From assembly GCF_000009365.1 (NCBI RefSeq), contig NC_008260.1:1399501-1463500 (forward strand): a stretch of DNA of 64,000 bases. Reading direction: 5' to 3'. Shown here piece after piece: positions 36,336 through 46,554 of this stretch. Below the pieces are notes generated by a model that worked only from the letters and a program-made list of their open reading frames with translations, was not told the DNA's origin and did no database searches. Positions within the stretch are counted from its first letter, which is position 1. Every line of letters begins with the position of its first letter. This stretch comes from Alcanivorax borkumensis SK2. GTDB taxonomy: Bacteria > Pseudomonadota > Gammaproteobacteria > Pseudomonadales > Alcanivoracaceae. A program made the position numbers and the translations under genes.

Positions 36336-36893
36336 TTAGGCTGACTCGCCGCCTTCATCCGGGCCGTGAAAACACAAAAATAGCTCTTCAATGAGCTCAG
36401 GAATGCCCAGAGCCATTTGTCTAACCACCTGAGTGTTCTCCCACAGGGCGTCAAGCGCCTCATCCTCATCAAGCCCAGAAATAAGAATAAACGGTAGCAA
36501 GAGATTAGCGATGGTTTCTTCGTCGATTGCGTACCATTGGGACTCCTTCACGAAGACGCCAGTCATAAACCCAGCACACCAGCTGGCCAGATCTTGCCCA
36601 TCTTCTTCCTGGTAAGGATCAAGCAGGCAAGGCAGATTAATGGTTTCACCACTGAGTAGCTGAGTCACCAGCCGCTGGCGAAGCTGATTGAGCGCAGAGG
36701 CCACGTCTTCGGGTACAGGCATTTCTAGCTCATGGGCGTAGTCGATGCTGTCGGCAAACCCGTCGTCATGGGGGCCTGCAGCCAGGGCGCAGAGCATGCC
36801 GTGAATTTCCGTCCAGGTGGGGGCGTCGTCGCCCAAGCTGGCGAAATGCTGACGAACCGTGTTTTTTAGGCTTGGATTGGTGATCTCAGACAT
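36336..36893 (-). CDS. UPF0149 (YgfB/YecA) family protein
   Basis: A 185-residue acidic, all-helical protein with the family pattern WTEIHGMLCALAAGPHDDGF, DLASWCAGFMTGVFVKESQW and the acidic C-terminal helices ELIEELFLCFHG. Family members include YgfB, implicated in regulation of antibiotic tolerance in Pseudomonas. The ATG at 36893 is chosen for its GGGAG ribosome-binding site; an in-frame start at 36920 is less well placed. It is isolated: the 208 bp upstream of the preceding gene hold only a small hairpin (36147-36161). Confidence 0.85.
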   Translation of the reverse strand: MSEITNPSLKNTVRQHFASLGDDAPTWTEIHGMLCALAAGPHDDGFADSIDYAHELEMPVPEDVASALNQLRQRLVTQLLSGETINLPCLLDPYQEEDGQDLASWCAGFMTGVFVKESQWYAIDEETIANLLLPFILISGLDEDEALDALWENTQVVRQMALGIPELIEELFLCFHGPDEGGESA

Positions 36894-37016
36894 GCTTTTC
36901 TCCCGGTGGGGAGCAAGCATACCGGCAGACGCGTCAGGGCTCCACTGTCCTGTCGCTGTTGCCCGCTATGCCTGAACTTTTTCTGGTGATTAGCTTTGGG
37001 TGTTTATTAATGGAGG

Positions 37017-38105
37017 TCAGTTGGCCAGCTGAATACGGTTTCTGCCCAGGTCCTTAGCCTGATACAGAGCACGGTCGGCCCGCTTAATAAATTCTTCAGC
37101 GCTTTCCCCAGGTTGATACGGTGTCAACCCGGCAGAAAATTTGCTGCGCAGATCGCCGGAAAAGGAATAGTGCTGCTGGGCGAAGCGATTACGCAGACGC
37201 TCCATTGCAGCCTGGCAAGCCTGGGTGCTTGTATGAGGAAACAAGACCACAAATTCCTCACCGCCATAACGAGCCAGCAGGTCGGATTTGCGTAGCCCCA
37301 TGGCGGCGAGCTGGGCAAAGCGATGTAGCACGTCATCACCGGCGTGGTGGCCGTAGGTGTCGTTAACTTGTTTGAAATGATCCAAATCGATGATCGCAAG
37401 ATGAAGCGGGTTGTTCTCCCTGTTCGCACGGGACATCTCTTCTTCTAGCCTTTCCAGAAAGTGACGACGATTGTAAAGGCCAGTTAAGTCATCACGCACG
37501 GCAATGGCACTCAGTCGATTGTGGGCTTCGTGTAACCGTCTGCGCTGTTCTCGCACTCTCGATTGCAGATTATGGATATAGCCCCCCATATAGATAAACC
37601 AGCCGAGGCCAAGCGCAAGGATGAGCCAGTGGCCAACTAGGTAAGAGAAAATCGCTTGTTGTGGCGCCTCAAACCATTCGTAGATCAACAGACTGGTAAA
37701 ACAGAGTTGCGTGAAAGCCGCAATCAATAGCATTCGACGCCGATCCAGTGCGAGTACGCCGAAGGTCATGACCATAAAATAGATGCTTAGCATAGCGCCG
37801 CGCAATTCCCGGGAATAGTGCAGGATGGCGGTGGTTAACAGGATCCCCGCGGCCATCTGCACAATAGTCAGGCTGGGGTCACGGAACTGTTCGCTGATGC
37901 CGGTGCGAATCAGGAGATAGAAGAACACATTGATGATAACAATTAGCGCAAGCAAGGCCAGAGTGGGCGTGTTCGGCTCAAAGGCTGCGAGTTCCACTCC
38001 AATAAAAGTGCCTGCCCATAATAAGCAATAAGAATAGAACGCCATGAGTTGGCGTTTTAGGCGAATTGCTCGCTCCAGCGCGGCGGTGGATTTCACAGTA
38101 AACAC
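37017..38105 (-). CDS. Membrane diguanylate cyclase (GGDEF domain)
   Basis: A 362-residue protein that makes cyclic di-GMP. Six hydrophobic segments (about residues 20-185) are followed by a short coiled coil and a GGDEF domain. The active site reads ARYGGEEFVVLFP, and an inhibitory I-site RKSD lies five residues before it, so product feedback is expected. DDLTGLYNRRHFLERLE marks the domain start. No EAL domain. The GTG at 38105 has AGGTG eight bases upstream and is preferred over a TTG at 38111. The input ligand of the membrane part is unknown. Confidence 0.93.
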   Translation of the reverse strand: MFTVKSTAALERAIRLKRQLMAFYSYCLLWAGTFIGVELAAFEPNTPTLALLALIVIINVFFYLLIRTGISEQFRDPSLTIVQMAAGILLTTAILHYSRELRGAMLSIYFMVMTFGVLALDRRRMLLIAAFTQLCFTSLLIYEWFEAPQQAIFSYLVGHWLILALGLGWFIYMGGYIHNLQSRVREQRRRLHEAHNRLSAIAVRDDLTGLYNRRHFLERLEEEMSRANRENNPLHLAIIDLDHFKQVNDTYGHHAGDDVLHRFAQLAAMGLRKSDLLARYGGEEFVVLFPHTSTQACQAAMERLRNRFAQQHYSFSGDLRSKFSAGLTPYQPGESAEEFIKRADRALYQAKDLGRNRIQLAN

Positions 38106-38257
38106 AGGCAAAACACCTAAACGAATGGTTGTTATCTTTTAGTGCAACTTTACCGTTTTTATCGGCCCAGGTCACAGGCCTGTCATTGTCGATAGTAGAC
38201 AGCCAATGACAGACTGTTGTTCAACTAACTGTATGTTTGCCGGGATGAGGCCCTCGT

Positions 38258-39352
38258 ATGTCTACACCGCTTTTTGACCTGACATTAACTGAAGAGCAAC
38301 GCATGACCCGTGAAGGGATGCGCAAGCTGGTTCGAGATTCCCTGTTTCCACAATCGCGTGAAGCAGATGACGCGGCGAAGGCGAATGCTCAACTGCTAAA
38401 CAGTATCGCGGGTTTTGGTTTGTCGTTGATGCCGATGCCCGAAGCACTGGGTGGCGTGGGCATGCCTCGCTCACCGCTGTCCAACGCTTTGGCGGTAGAA
38501 GACCTTGCCCAAGGGGATATTTCCCACACGTTAGCAGCCTTGCAGCCGATGGCGGCAGTGAATGCATTGATAGATTTTGGTAATGAAGACCAGCAAGAAC
38601 GCTGGTTGCCATCCATGGCTACAGAAAGCTTCACTGGGGCGGCTATCGCATTGACAGAGCCCCGTGCCACTTTTGAGCCATCCTCACCGGCCACCACGGC
38701 ACAAAGCGCCGATGGACAAGTGGTACTGAACGGTGTGAAAAGCATGGTGCCGTTAGCAGCACAATGTGAGTGGTTTGTGGTGGTAGCGGCGGAAAAGGAT
38801 GACGTATCTGCTTTTATCGTGCCGAAAACCGCAGCAGGCCTAACAATCGAATCGCAAGCGTATATGGGACTTCGTAGTGCTGAGCTGGCCACGTTGACTT
38901 TAGAATCAGTGGTGGTTCCGGAGGCCGATCGCTTGGAGCGCTTTGACCTGAATCGTTTGCTGGGTCTGGCTCGCATTGGCCAATGCGCCTTGGCGGTGGG
39001 GTGCTGTCAGGCGGTAATGGAGTACGCCATCCCTTATGTGAATGAGCGTAAGGCATTTGGTGAACCGATTGCCTGGCGCCAGTCTGTGGCCTTTATGGTG
39101 GCCAATATGGCGATCGAGATTGAAGGGATGCGGCTGATGATGTTGCGCGCCGCCAGCCGGGCCGAACAGGGGCTGGATTTCCACAAGGAAGCCTATCTTG
39201 CGCAGCTATTGTGCATGGAAAAGGCCATGGAAATTGGCACCAACGGTATTCAGCTCTTCGGTGGAGCGGGCTTTGTTCGCGACTACCCACTAGAGATGTG
39301 GTACCGGAACTTGCGCAGCATTGCCGTGCTTCACGGCAGCCTGATGGTGTAG
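38258..39352 (+). CDS. Acyl-CoA dehydrogenase-family protein, catalytic glutamate not conserved
   Basis: A 364-residue member of the acyl-CoA dehydrogenase fold. The N-terminal helical domain, the ALTEPRATFEP flavin loop, the NERKAFGEPI helix and GGAGFVRDYPLEMWYRN are recognisable. At the C-terminal position where medium-chain enzymes carry the catalytic Glu (YEGT), it has LHGS, and at the isovaleryl-type position (YER) it has LNR. Both known positions therefore lack Glu. It is followed 9 bp later by a second, intact homologue, suggesting a heteromeric enzyme in which this subunit binds FAD or substrate without acting as base. Its substrate is unknown. Confidence 0.85.
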   Translation: MSTPLFDLTLTEEQRMTREGMRKLVRDSLFPQSREADDAAKANAQLLNSIAGFGLSLMPMPEALGGVGMPRSPLSNALAVEDLAQGDISHTLAALQPMAAVNALIDFGNEDQQERWLPSMATESFTGAAIALTEPRATFEPSSPATTAQSADGQVVLNGVKSMVPLAAQCEWFVVVAAEKDDVSAFIVPKTAAGLTIESQAYMGLRSAELATLTLESVVVPEADRLERFDLNRLLGLARIGQCALAVGCCQAVMEYAIPYVNERKAFGEPIAWRQSVAFMVANMAIEIEGMRLMMLRAASRAEQGLDFHKEAYLAQLLCMEKAMEIGTNGIQLFGGAGFVRDYPLEMWYRNLRSIAVLHGSLMV

Positions 39353-39361
39353 GAGAACAGC

Positions 39362-40558
39362 ATGATTAATTTAGAATTGCCCGAGAAGCTTAAACAAACC
39401 CAGCAGATGGCCCAGCAACTGGCCAGCGGTGTTTTTCGCCCGATTTCACGCAAATACGACGCCATTGAACACTGCGAGACTCCGGAAGAGCTGAAACCCG
39501 TGGCGCAGATGATGGCGGCTATGCCCCGTGGGGGCGGAAAAAAAGGTGGCAGTAGCGAGTCAATTAAGAATGGCATCAACATGATGGGCATTCTAGGTGT
39601 TGAGGCCATGTGCTGGGGTGATGTGGGCCTGATGTTGTCCATTCCCGGTTCCGGGTTAGGTAATGCGGCCATTATGGCCGTGGGTACACCGGAGCAGAAA
39701 GAGAAGTATGGCAAGCTTTACTGTGCCATGGCGATTACGGAACCTGGTGCTGGTTCCGATTCTGCCGCGGTCGCTACTACAGCGGTAGCAGAGGGTGATG
39801 AATGGGTGCTCAACGGTGAGAAGATTTACTGCACCGCTGGCCAGCGCTGCGATGCTATTGTGGTTTGGGCCACGCTGGACAAGTCACTTGGCAAGGCCGC
39901 GATTAAGTCGTTTATCGTTCCCCGTGATAACCCTGGCGTAGAGCTAGTGCGTGTGGAAGATAAGATGGGCTTACGGGTATCCGATACCGCCGCGTTAGCG
40001 TTTAACAATTGCCGGATACCCAAAGACCATATTCTCGGTTCTGCCGAGGTGGGTGATACGGAAGAGGCACGCAAAAAATCCTTCGGCGGGGTGATGCAGA
40101 CCTTCGATAATACCCGTCCACAAGTGGCCGCCATGGCGTTGGGTGTGGCGCGTGCAGCCCTGGAGATAACTTGCGATATTCTTGAAAAAGAAGGGGTTGC
40201 GGCTGATTACTCTAAACAGCCTTACAATTCAACCGCTCGAGAGTTGGAGGTGTATCGGTTGGAGGCCGACTTGGAAGCGGCGCGGTTGATGACTCTCAAG
40301 GCTGCCTGGATGGCAGACAATGGCCAGCCCAATTCCCGTGAGGCTTCCATGTGTAAAGCCAAAGCCGGACGTATGGGCAACGACGTCACATTAAAGTGCG
40401 TGGCGCTATGCGGTGAGCTGGGCTACTCCGAGCGCACCTTGTTGGAAAAACTGGCTCGAGATTCGAAAATCATCGATATCTTCGAGGGCACCCAGCAGAT
40501 CCAGCAGCTAATTGTGGCAAGGCATCTGCTTGGATTGTCATCGAAAGAACTGAAATAA
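39362..40558 (+). CDS. Acyl-CoA dehydrogenase
   Basis: A 398-residue flavoprotein with AITEPGAGSDSAAVA, NGEKIYCTAGQRCD, a core helix with FDNTRPQVAAMALG and the C-terminal IFEGTQQIQQLIVAR, where the Glu in EGT is the catalytic base. A glycine/lysine-rich insertion (RGGGKKGGSS) follows the first helices. AGGAG precedes the ATG, and the gene follows the atypical homologue by 9 bp, so the two are surely co-transcribed. A terminator follows. Chain-length specificity cannot be read from the sequence. Confidence 0.92.
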   Translation: MINLELPEKLKQTQQMAQQLASGVFRPISRKYDAIEHCETPEELKPVAQMMAAMPRGGGKKGGSSESIKNGINMMGILGVEAMCWGDVGLMLSIPGSGLGNAAIMAVGTPEQKEKYGKLYCAMAITEPGAGSDSAAVATTAVAEGDEWVLNGEKIYCTAGQRCDAIVVWATLDKSLGKAAIKSFIVPRDNPGVELVRVEDKMGLRVSDTAALAFNNCRIPKDHILGSAEVGDTEEARKKSFGGVMQTFDNTRPQVAAMALGVARAALEITCDILEKEGVAADYSKQPYNSTARELEVYRLEADLEAARLMTLKAAWMADNGQPNSREASMCKAKAGRMGNDVTLKCVALCGELGYSERTLLEKLARDSKIIDIFEGTQQIQQLIVARHLLGLSSKELK

Positions 40559-40577
40559 GCACAATAGAGCGATCAAC

Positions 40578-40604
40578 AAAAAGCGCGGCTAAGCCGCGCT
40601 TTTT
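40578..40604 (+). terminator. Rho-independent terminator after the acyl-CoA dehydrogenase pair
   Basis: Stem GCGCGGC / GCCGCGC with loop TAA, flanked by AAAAA and TTTTTGTTTTT. Strong in the forward direction and probably functional in reverse. Confidence 0.9.
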
Positions 40605-40670
40605 GTTTTTAAGGCAGGGCAGTAGACTCTCCCTTTGTCTTTAACAAGGTCTTTGGGCAAGGGGAATCGT

Positions 40671-41468
40671 ATGTCTGAGTCGCTGGCTGACAAGGTTGTC
40701 TGGATTACTGGGGCCTCTTCGGGCATTGGTGAAGCTTTGGCTCGAGAATACGCCAGGCGTGGCGCTCAGCTGGTGTTGTCCGCCCGCCGGGAAGAAGAGC
40801 TGGAACGGGTGCGGGCCGGTTTGGTCAATAGCGAAGCGCATTTGGTGTTGCCTTTGGATTTAGCTAACAGCGACGCCATGGCGGCGGCGGTGGAACAGGT
40901 TCGCCAAACCTGTGGCCGGCTTGACCAGGTGGTACACAATGGGGGCATTTCCCAGCGTTCGCTGGTGGCGGATACGGATTTGAGCGTAGATCGCCAAATT
41001 ATGGAGGTGAATTTTTTCGGCACAGTAGCGTTGACCAAAGCTGTTCTTCCCTGGTTTAAGGCGCAGGGTGGAGGGCGGTTCGTGGTGATTACCTCCCTGG
41101 TGGGCGAGCTGCCGACCCCGCTTCGCAGTGCGTACAGTGCTAGCAAACATGCGCTGCATGGTTTTTTCGAATCTCTGCGCGCGGAAGAGTACGATCAGGG
41201 TATTCGTGTGACGCTGGTGATGCCGGGTTTTATTCGTACCCAGGTGTCCATTAATGCGCTCACCGGCGATGGCAGCCGCCAGGGCACCATGGATGACGCC
41301 CAGCAGACCGCCATGGCCCCGGAAGAATGCGCCAAACGGCTGGTCGAAGCCGTGCAGCGTGGCCGTGATCAGGTTATTATCGCCGGCCGCGAAGGGGCGG
41401 GCATATACTTGAAGCGCTGGGCTCCCTCGCTGTACCGCCGACTGATCCGCAAAATGAAGGTCACCTGA
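40671..41468 (+). CDS. Short-chain dehydrogenase/reductase
   Basis: A classical SDR of 265 residues. The NAD(P) motif is [15 protein letters not shown], the NNAG-like motif reads VHNGGIS, the catalytic serine lies in VITSLVGEL, and YSASK carries the Tyr and Lys. The overall pattern resembles the DHRS7-like group, whose substrates are lipids or steroids. ATG at 40671 has GGGGAA upstream. The stop overlaps the ttcA start (TGATG), so the two genes are coupled. Confidence 0.9.
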   Translation: MSESLADKVVWITGASSGIGEALAREYARRGAQLVLSARREEELERVRAGLVNSEAHLVLPLDLANSDAMAAAVEQVRQTCGRLDQVVHNGGISQRSLVADTDLSVDRQIMEVNFFGTVALTKAVLPWFKAQGGGRFVVITSLVGELPTPLRSAYSASKHALHGFFESLRAEEYDQGIRVTLVMPGFIRTQVSINALTGDGSRQGTMDDAQQTAMAPEECAKRLVEAVQRGRDQVIIAGREGAGIYLKRWAPSLYRRLIRKMKVT

Positions 41469-42322
41469 TGTCAGACAACGCTGATACCAAAAAACGCACC
41501 CGCCTGAACAAACTGCAAAAGAAACTGCGCAGAGAAACGGGCCGTGCCATTGCTGATTTCAATATGATCAGCGAGGGCGACAAGGTAATGGTGTGTTTGT
41601 CCGGCGGTAAGGATTCTTACACTATGTTGGAGATTCTACGGAACCTTCAGCACTCTGCCCCGGTGAATTTCGAACTGGTGGCAGTAAACATGGACCAGAA
41701 ACAGCCCGGTTTCCCAGAGCACATCCTCCCTGAGTATCTGGAAAAGGAAGGCGTGGCATACCACATTCTGGAGAAAGACACCTATTCCATCGTCAAAGAA
41801 AAGGTGCCAGAAGGAAAAACTACCTGCGGCCTGTGTTCACGCCTGCGCCGGGGCAGCCTCTACGGGTTTGCCGAGGAAATAGGTGCCAATAAGATTGCTC
41901 TTGGTCACCATCGCGATGACATCGTCGAAACCTTGTTTCTGAACATGTTCTATGGCGGCAAAATGAAAGCCATGCCCCCCAAACTGCGCAGCGATGACAG
42001 CCGTAATGTGGTGATTCGCCCGCTGGCGTATTGCCGCGAGAAAGACATCATCGAGTTCTCGGCCTTGAAGGAATACCCGATCATTCCCTGCAATTTATGT
42101 GGCTCCCAGAAGAACTTGCAGCGGCAAGTGATTAAGGAGATGTTGCAGCAATGGGACAAGCAGCAGCCGGGACGGATTGAAAATATCTTTGCCGCAGTGC
42201 AAAACATCGCCCCTTCACAGCTGGCGGATACCCGCCTGTTTGACTTCGAAAACCTTGAGCAAGGGCAGCAGCAGGGCGGTGATCAAGCCCATCGTCTCGA
42301 TGTGGTTAATCTGTTCGGGTGA
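41468..42322 (+). CDS. ttcA: tRNA 2-thiocytidine biosynthesis protein TtcA
   Basis: PP-loop ATPase that, with an iron-sulfur cluster, thiolates C32 of certain tRNAs. The PP-loop is [12 protein letters not shown]. The cluster cysteines are in [10 protein letters not shown] and the downstream [28 protein letters not shown] is the family signature. Length is 284 residues. It is translationally coupled to the SDR gene and followed by a 230-bp leader region of glcB. Confidence 0.94.
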   Translation: MSDNADTKKRTRLNKLQKKLRRETGRAIADFNMISEGDKVMVCLSGGKDSYTMLEILRNLQHSAPVNFELVAVNMDQKQPGFPEHILPEYLEKEGVAYHILEKDTYSIVKEKVPEGKTTCGLCSRLRRGSLYGFAEEIGANKIALGHHRDDIVETLFLNMFYGGKMKAMPPKLRSDDSRNVVIRPLAYCREKDIIEFSALKEYPIIPCNLCGSQKNLQRQVIKEMLQQWDKQQPGRIENIFAAVQNIAPSQLADTRLFDFENLEQGQQQGGDQAHRLDVVNLFG

Positions 42323-42552
42323 TCAAAAAATAACAAAACAGACTTTGTTTACCACTAAACATGATTCACGGCGCCGTTTCCGGTAAAATGCGGTCGCCTT
42401 ATTTCGGGGCGCCCGCCTTTATGCGCCTTGAACCGTTCCCCCGGGCTTTCGCGATGATCCACACGGTAGCGCGCTGACGTAGACCTGTTGCCGGATTCTC
42501 TCTGAACGTCCCGATTAATCAAGATTCTCTCGACCAGAAGGGTAGGAGCACC

Positions 42553-44712
42553 ATGACCGATCGTATTCAGAAGGGTGGCCTTGAAATCGCCGCCGAACTC
42601 CATGATCTGGTAGTCAATGAGATTGCGCCGGGTACCGGCGTCGACCCGGAGCACTTCTGGGCCGAGCTGGAAAGCATTCTTAATGACCTAGCCCCCAAAA
42701 ACAAAGCGCTACTGGCCAAACGTGACGACCTGCAGAAGCAGATCGACGCTTGGCACAAGGCCCGCGTGGGGCAGGCCATCGACATGGCTGAGTACAAGCA
42801 GTTTCTAACCGAAATTGGTTACCTGCTACCCGAGGGCGAAGACTTTAACATCACCACCGAAAACGTGGATGCGGAAATTGCCACCATTGCTGGCCCGCAG
42901 CTGGTTGTGCCGGTGAAGAATGCACGCTTTGCCTTGAATGCGGCGAATGCTCGGTGGGGTAGCTTATACGATGCCCTGTACGGCACCGATGTGATTTCCG
43001 ACGAGGGGGGGGCCGAGAAAGGTGGCGCTTACAACCCGAAGCGCGGCGCCAAGGTGATTGCCTGGGCCCGTGACTTTTTGGATAATTACTTCCCGCTGGC
43101 CAGTGGCTCCCACAAAGACAGCACTGGCTACGCCATTGAAGACGGCAAGCTGGTTGTGTCTCTGGGCGAAGAGAAGACCGGCCTTAAAGACGCATCTCAG
43201 CTTCAGGGTTTCCTGGGCGATGCCGCAGCCCCCACCGGGGTGCTGGTGAAGCACAACAATCTGCATGCGGAAATTCAGTTCGACGCCAGCCACCCGATTG
43301 GTGCTGACGACGCGGCCAACATGAAAGATGTGCTGCTAGAGTCTGCCATCACCACCATCCAGGATTGCGAAGACTCTGTCGCCGCTGTGGATGCGGAAGA
43401 CAAAGTTGAGGTTTACCGCAACTGGGCTGGCCTGATGAAAGGCGATTTGGAAGAGAGCTTCCAGAAAGGCGGCAAGACGATGACCCGTTCCATGAATGCG
43501 GATCGTGAGTACACCGCGCTGGACGGTTCCTCCCTGACCCTGCACGGTCGTTCGTTGCTGCTGGTGCGTAACGTGGGTCACCTGATGACCAACCCGGCCA
43601 TTCTGCACAACGGTGAAGAAACGCCTGAAGGGATTATGGATGGCATGGTCACTGTACTGGCCGCCATGCACGACCTGAAGAAAATCAACAAGCTGAGTAA
43701 CAGCCGCACCGGTTCGGTCTACATTGTGAAGCCGAAAATGCACGGCCCGGAAGAAGTGGCCTTTGCGGTTGAGCTATTTGAGCGCATAGAAAAAGCATTA
43801 GGTTTGGCCGCTAACACATTGAAAATTGGCATTATGGACGAAGAGCGCCGCACTACTGTGAACCTGAAGGAGTGTATCCGTCAGGCCAAGGATCGCGTTA
43901 TCTTCATCAACACAGGCTTCCTCGATCGCACCGGTGACGAAATGCACACCTCCATGGAAGCGGGCCCCATGGCACCTAAAGGTGAGATGAAAACCCTGCC
44001 GTGGATTAGCGCCTACGAAGACTGGAACGTGGACATTGGCCTGGAATGCGGCCTGAAAGGTCACGCCCAGATCGGTAAAGGCATGTGGGCCATGCCCGAT
44101 GAAATGGCACAGATGATGGCCAACAAGGCGGGTCACCCGAAAGCGGGCGCCAACTGTGCCTGGGTGCCGTCACCCACTGCCGCCACCCTGCACGTAACCC
44201 ACTACCATGAGATCAACGTGGCCGAGGTTCAGGAAAAGCTGGCCGGCCGTGCCCGCGCTTCTCTGGACGACATCCTCACCATTCCACTACTGACCCGTGA
44301 GCTGAGCGCTGAAGAAATCCAGCAGGAGCTGGATAACAACGCGCAAGGCATGCTCGGCTACGTGGTTCGCTGGATCGATAGCGGTGTGGGCTGCTCCAAG
44401 GTACCCGACATCAATGATGTGGGCCTCATGGAAGACCGTGCAACCCTGCGGATTTCCAGCCAGCATGTCGCTAACTGGCTGCACCACGGTATCTGCAGTA
44501 AAGAACAGGTACTGGAAACCATGAAGCGGATGGCGGAAGTGGTAGATCGTCAGAATGCCAATGATCCCGACTATGTGCCCATGGCCAAGGACTTCGACGG
44601 CTCCGTTGCCTTCCAGGCAGCCTGTGAGTTGGTATTTGAAGGCTGCGCTCAACCAAGCGGCTACACCGAACCGGTTCTGCACCGTCGTCGCCGTGAACTG
44701 AAAGCGAAGTAA
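42553..44712 (+). CDS. glcB: Malate synthase G
   Basis: Condenses glyoxylate with acetyl-CoA to malate in the glyoxylate cycle. The protein has 719 residues (E. coli GlcB 723), monomeric type. Conserved stretches are [17 protein letters not shown] (metal and glyoxylate site), [35 protein letters not shown] and [20 protein letters not shown] [17 protein letters not shown] with catalytic residues. AGGAG is four bases before the ATG. A run of eight G lies inside the gene at 43005-43012. The gene stands alone and ends in a strong terminator. No isocitrate lyase gene is in the window. Confidence 0.96.
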   Translation: MTDRIQKGGLEIAAELHDLVVNEIAPGTGVDPEHFWAELESILNDLAPKNKALLAKRDDLQKQIDAWHKARVGQAIDMAEYKQFLTEIGYLLPEGEDFNITTENVDAEIATIAGPQLVVPVKNARFALNAANARWGSLYDALYGTDVISDEGGAEKGGAYNPKRGAKVIAWARDFLDNYFPLASGSHKDSTGYAIEDGKLVVSLGEEKTGLKDASQLQGFLGDAAAPTGVLVKHNNLHAEIQFDASHPIGADDAANMKDVLLESAITTIQDCEDSVAAVDAEDKVEVYRNWAGLMKGDLEESFQKGGKTMTRSMNADREYTALDGSSLTLHGRSLLLVRNVGHLMTNPAILHNGEETPEGIMDGMVTVLAAMHDLKKINKLSNSRTGSVYIVKPKMHGPEEVAFAVELFERIEKALGLAANTLKIGIMDEERRTTVNLKECIRQAKDRVIFINTGFLDRTGDEMHTSMEAGPMAPKGEMKTLPWISAYEDWNVDIGLECGLKGHAQIGKGMWAMPDEMAQMMANKAGHPKAGANCAWVPSPTAATLHVTHYHEINVAEVQEKLAGRARASLDDILTIPLLTRELSAEEIQQELDNNAQGMLGYVVRWIDSGVGCSKVPDINDVGLMEDRATLRISSQHVANWLHHGICSKEQVLETMKRMAEVVDRQNANDPDYVPMAKDFDGSVAFQAACELVFEGCAQPSGYTEPVLHRRRRELKAK

Positions 44713-44721
44713 CGCTTTCAG

Positions 44722-44760
44722 CACACAAAAAAGCCCCGCGAGTCGGGGCTTTTTTGTGTG
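44722..44760. terminator. Strong terminator after glcB
   Basis: Perfect 17-bp stem, with G+C core AAGCCCCG / CGGGGCTT and loop CGAGT, flanked by A-rich and T-rich arms. It is symmetric and may also stop minus-strand transcripts from the next gene. Confidence 0.92.
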
Positions 44761-44872
44761 TAAGCCTCAAGCCAGATGATGATTGCCGTGCCGGCGGCTG
44801 GTGCTGAAAATTAAAAATCAGCAAGCGGCCAACTAAAATCCGTCCCCTTATCCATGTCCTTGCAGCGTGCGA

Positions 44873-45637
44873 CTACTCTTTCTCCACCATCACCTCTAAC
44901 GGCAAGGTCAGGCTTTGCTGCCGACCCTGATAGCTTCCAATGCTCTGGTCGGTTCCGCTTTGAGTCATATTAATGCTCCCCATGGGCTGCCAACGCCCGA
45001 GGGTAACCCGCAGGGTCGTGGCGCTGTGTTGGGTGCGCGCGGTGTTGTGACGAGTGGGCTGGTCAAAGCGCTGGCTGATTTGCAGGACCACGCTGCTGTC
45101 CGTGCCCAACTGGGGTAGTACCTGAATGCCCTGATCGAGCTGCACAAGCTGGGGTCCGTAATAACTGCCGCTGAGCGCCACAAGCGAGCCTTGGCTGATG
45201 TAGGCGGGGTAACCATTGAGAGTGCGGATTTGGTAGTGATCTTCACGTTGTTGTTGCTGGTTCTGCTGGTCGATGCGCACCTCGCCCTTGATAATCGGCG
45301 CTTGGCCCGATTCGATGCGGCCCCGTACGTCAGTATCAATGCGGGCTTGTTGGCGGGCAGCGCTATGCTGGCGACGCAGATGCACGATCAGCGTTGACGG
45401 GGCAGTCTCCAGCCTGCCCAGTACGCTTTGCAGTTCCTGCATGTTGGCCTCACTGGTACGCACAATCAGTTTGCCCCGGTAGGCCCGTACGCTGCCGCCG
45501 ACCGGTAGTAGTGGTTCAATCACCGGCACCAGGGCCGGTGCGTCAGGGCGCTCCAGCACATGGATGGTCATGCCTTCAGCGGTGCACGGGACGGGAAAGG
45601 TGAGCATGATGACGAGCAGGCTGAGGCACAGGCGCAT
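44873..45637 (-). CDS. Secreted protein with secretin N-domain-like region
   Basis: A 254-residue exported protein. A signal peptide occupies residues 1-20. The stretch LLPVGGSVRAYRGKLIVRTS, followed by NMQELQSVLGRLE, has the layout of the short secretin/NolW N-domain used in outer-membrane secretins. The rest is a beta-rich domain with Gln-rich loops and TLRVTLGRWQPMG. There is no secretin pore domain and no secretion-system neighbour. It is probably a periplasmic or surface protein of unknown function. GAAGGA precedes the ATG. Confidence 0.75.
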   Translation of the reverse strand: MRLCLSLLVIMLTFPVPCTAEGMTIHVLERPDAPALVPVIEPLLPVGGSVRAYRGKLIVRTSEANMQELQSVLGRLETAPSTLIVHLRRQHSAARQQARIDTDVRGRIESGQAPIIKGEVRIDQQNQQQQREDHYQIRTLNGYPAYISQGSLVALSGSYYGPQLVQLDQGIQVLPQLGTDSSVVLQISQRFDQPTRHNTARTQHSATTLRVTLGRWQPMGSINMTQSGTDQSIGSYQGRQQSLTLPLEVMVEKE

Positions 45638-45802
45638 GGCGTCCTTCGGGGTTTCAAGGTTGGTCGTGCTGCTTTTACAGTAACAGTAGCGCCGCTAGGC
45701 ACCGCTTGTCACTTACTGCGCAAATTCCACCAAGGGCTGGCACTGACGGCTCTTATCCCTACAATGTGCCTCCCCCAAGTCGCTTTGATGGTTAGAAACG
45801 CC

Positions 45803-46480
45803 ATGTTTGCCAATAGCCGTGCGGTTAGCTCGAATCAGACGGGCATTCACGAGGATCTGGAGAAAGTGGTGCGCCGGCATCTGGCCTCGGTTTGGCGAGC
45901 GCCCATTGCAGACCATGACCACGCGTCGTTCGAGCAGGTTGTCACATGGCGCAATGAAAACGGTTTGGAGCGTCCGCTGATGGTGGACTCGGGTTGTGGA
46001 ACCGGGCGCTCGTCAGTGCTATTGGCGCAGGCGAACCCCGAGGCGCTAGTGATCGCGGTAGACCAGTCCGCTAACCGTTTGGAGCGCGGTGGTCGTCGCT
46101 GGCTGCAGCCCCCGAAAAATCTGTTGTTAGTCCGTGCCGATTGCACCGGGCTGTGGCGACTAATGCAACAGCAGGGCTGGTTGCTTGACCGACATCAGAT
46201 TCTCTATCCGAACCCGTGGCCGAAAAGTGCACACCTGAAGCGGCGCTGGCACGGCCACCCGGTGTGGCCAACCGTGCTGGCTCTAGGGGGAGAGTTGGAG
46301 CTGCGTAGTAACTGGCCGCTTTATCTTCAGGAAGTGCAGGCGGCACTGGCCATAAGCGGCATTGAGGCGGTATTGAGTCCGCTGACGACAGAGGCGCCGG
46401 CGGCCACGGATTTCGAAGAAAAGTATCAAGCCAGCGGGCAAACCGTATGGCAGCTGATCGCAAGCCTTGCAAGGCAATGA
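45803..46480 (+). CDS. TrmB-like SAM-dependent methyltransferase
   Basis: A 225-residue protein resembling tRNA (guanine-N7-)-methyltransferase. The SAM site is MVDSGCGTGRSSVLLAQ. The N terminus has ANSRAVSSNQTGIHE. The family tRNA-binding motif usually reads PDPWxKxxHxKRR; here it is YPNPWPKSAHLKRR, with Asp replaced by Asn. The C terminus has TDFEEKY, like the conserved TxFE. The Asn change suggests a paralogue with altered function, or a distinct subfamily, rather than the main TrmB. ATG 45788 is an alternative start. It converges on the next operon. Confidence 0.8.
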   Translation: MFANSRAVSSNQTGIHEDLEKVVRRHLASVWRAPIADHDHASFEQVVTWRNENGLERPLMVDSGCGTGRSSVLLAQANPEALVIAVDQSANRLERGGRRWLQPPKNLLLVRADCTGLWRLMQQQGWLLDRHQILYPNPWPKSAHLKRRWHGHPVWPTVLALGGELELRSNWPLYLQEVQAALAISGIEAVLSPLTTEAPAATDFEEKYQASGQTVWQLIASLARQ

Positions 46481-46554
46481 AATATGGCCGGGTTATGCCG
46501 CTGGGTGGCTCATTCGACCTAAAGTGGTTTTGCCAATAGGCCCTTGCGCTATTA

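Noticed and set aside
43005..43012. G8 run inside glcB as a phase-variable site
   Set aside because: The frame is intact and the enzyme is metabolic; a chance run of glycine codons is the simpler explanation.
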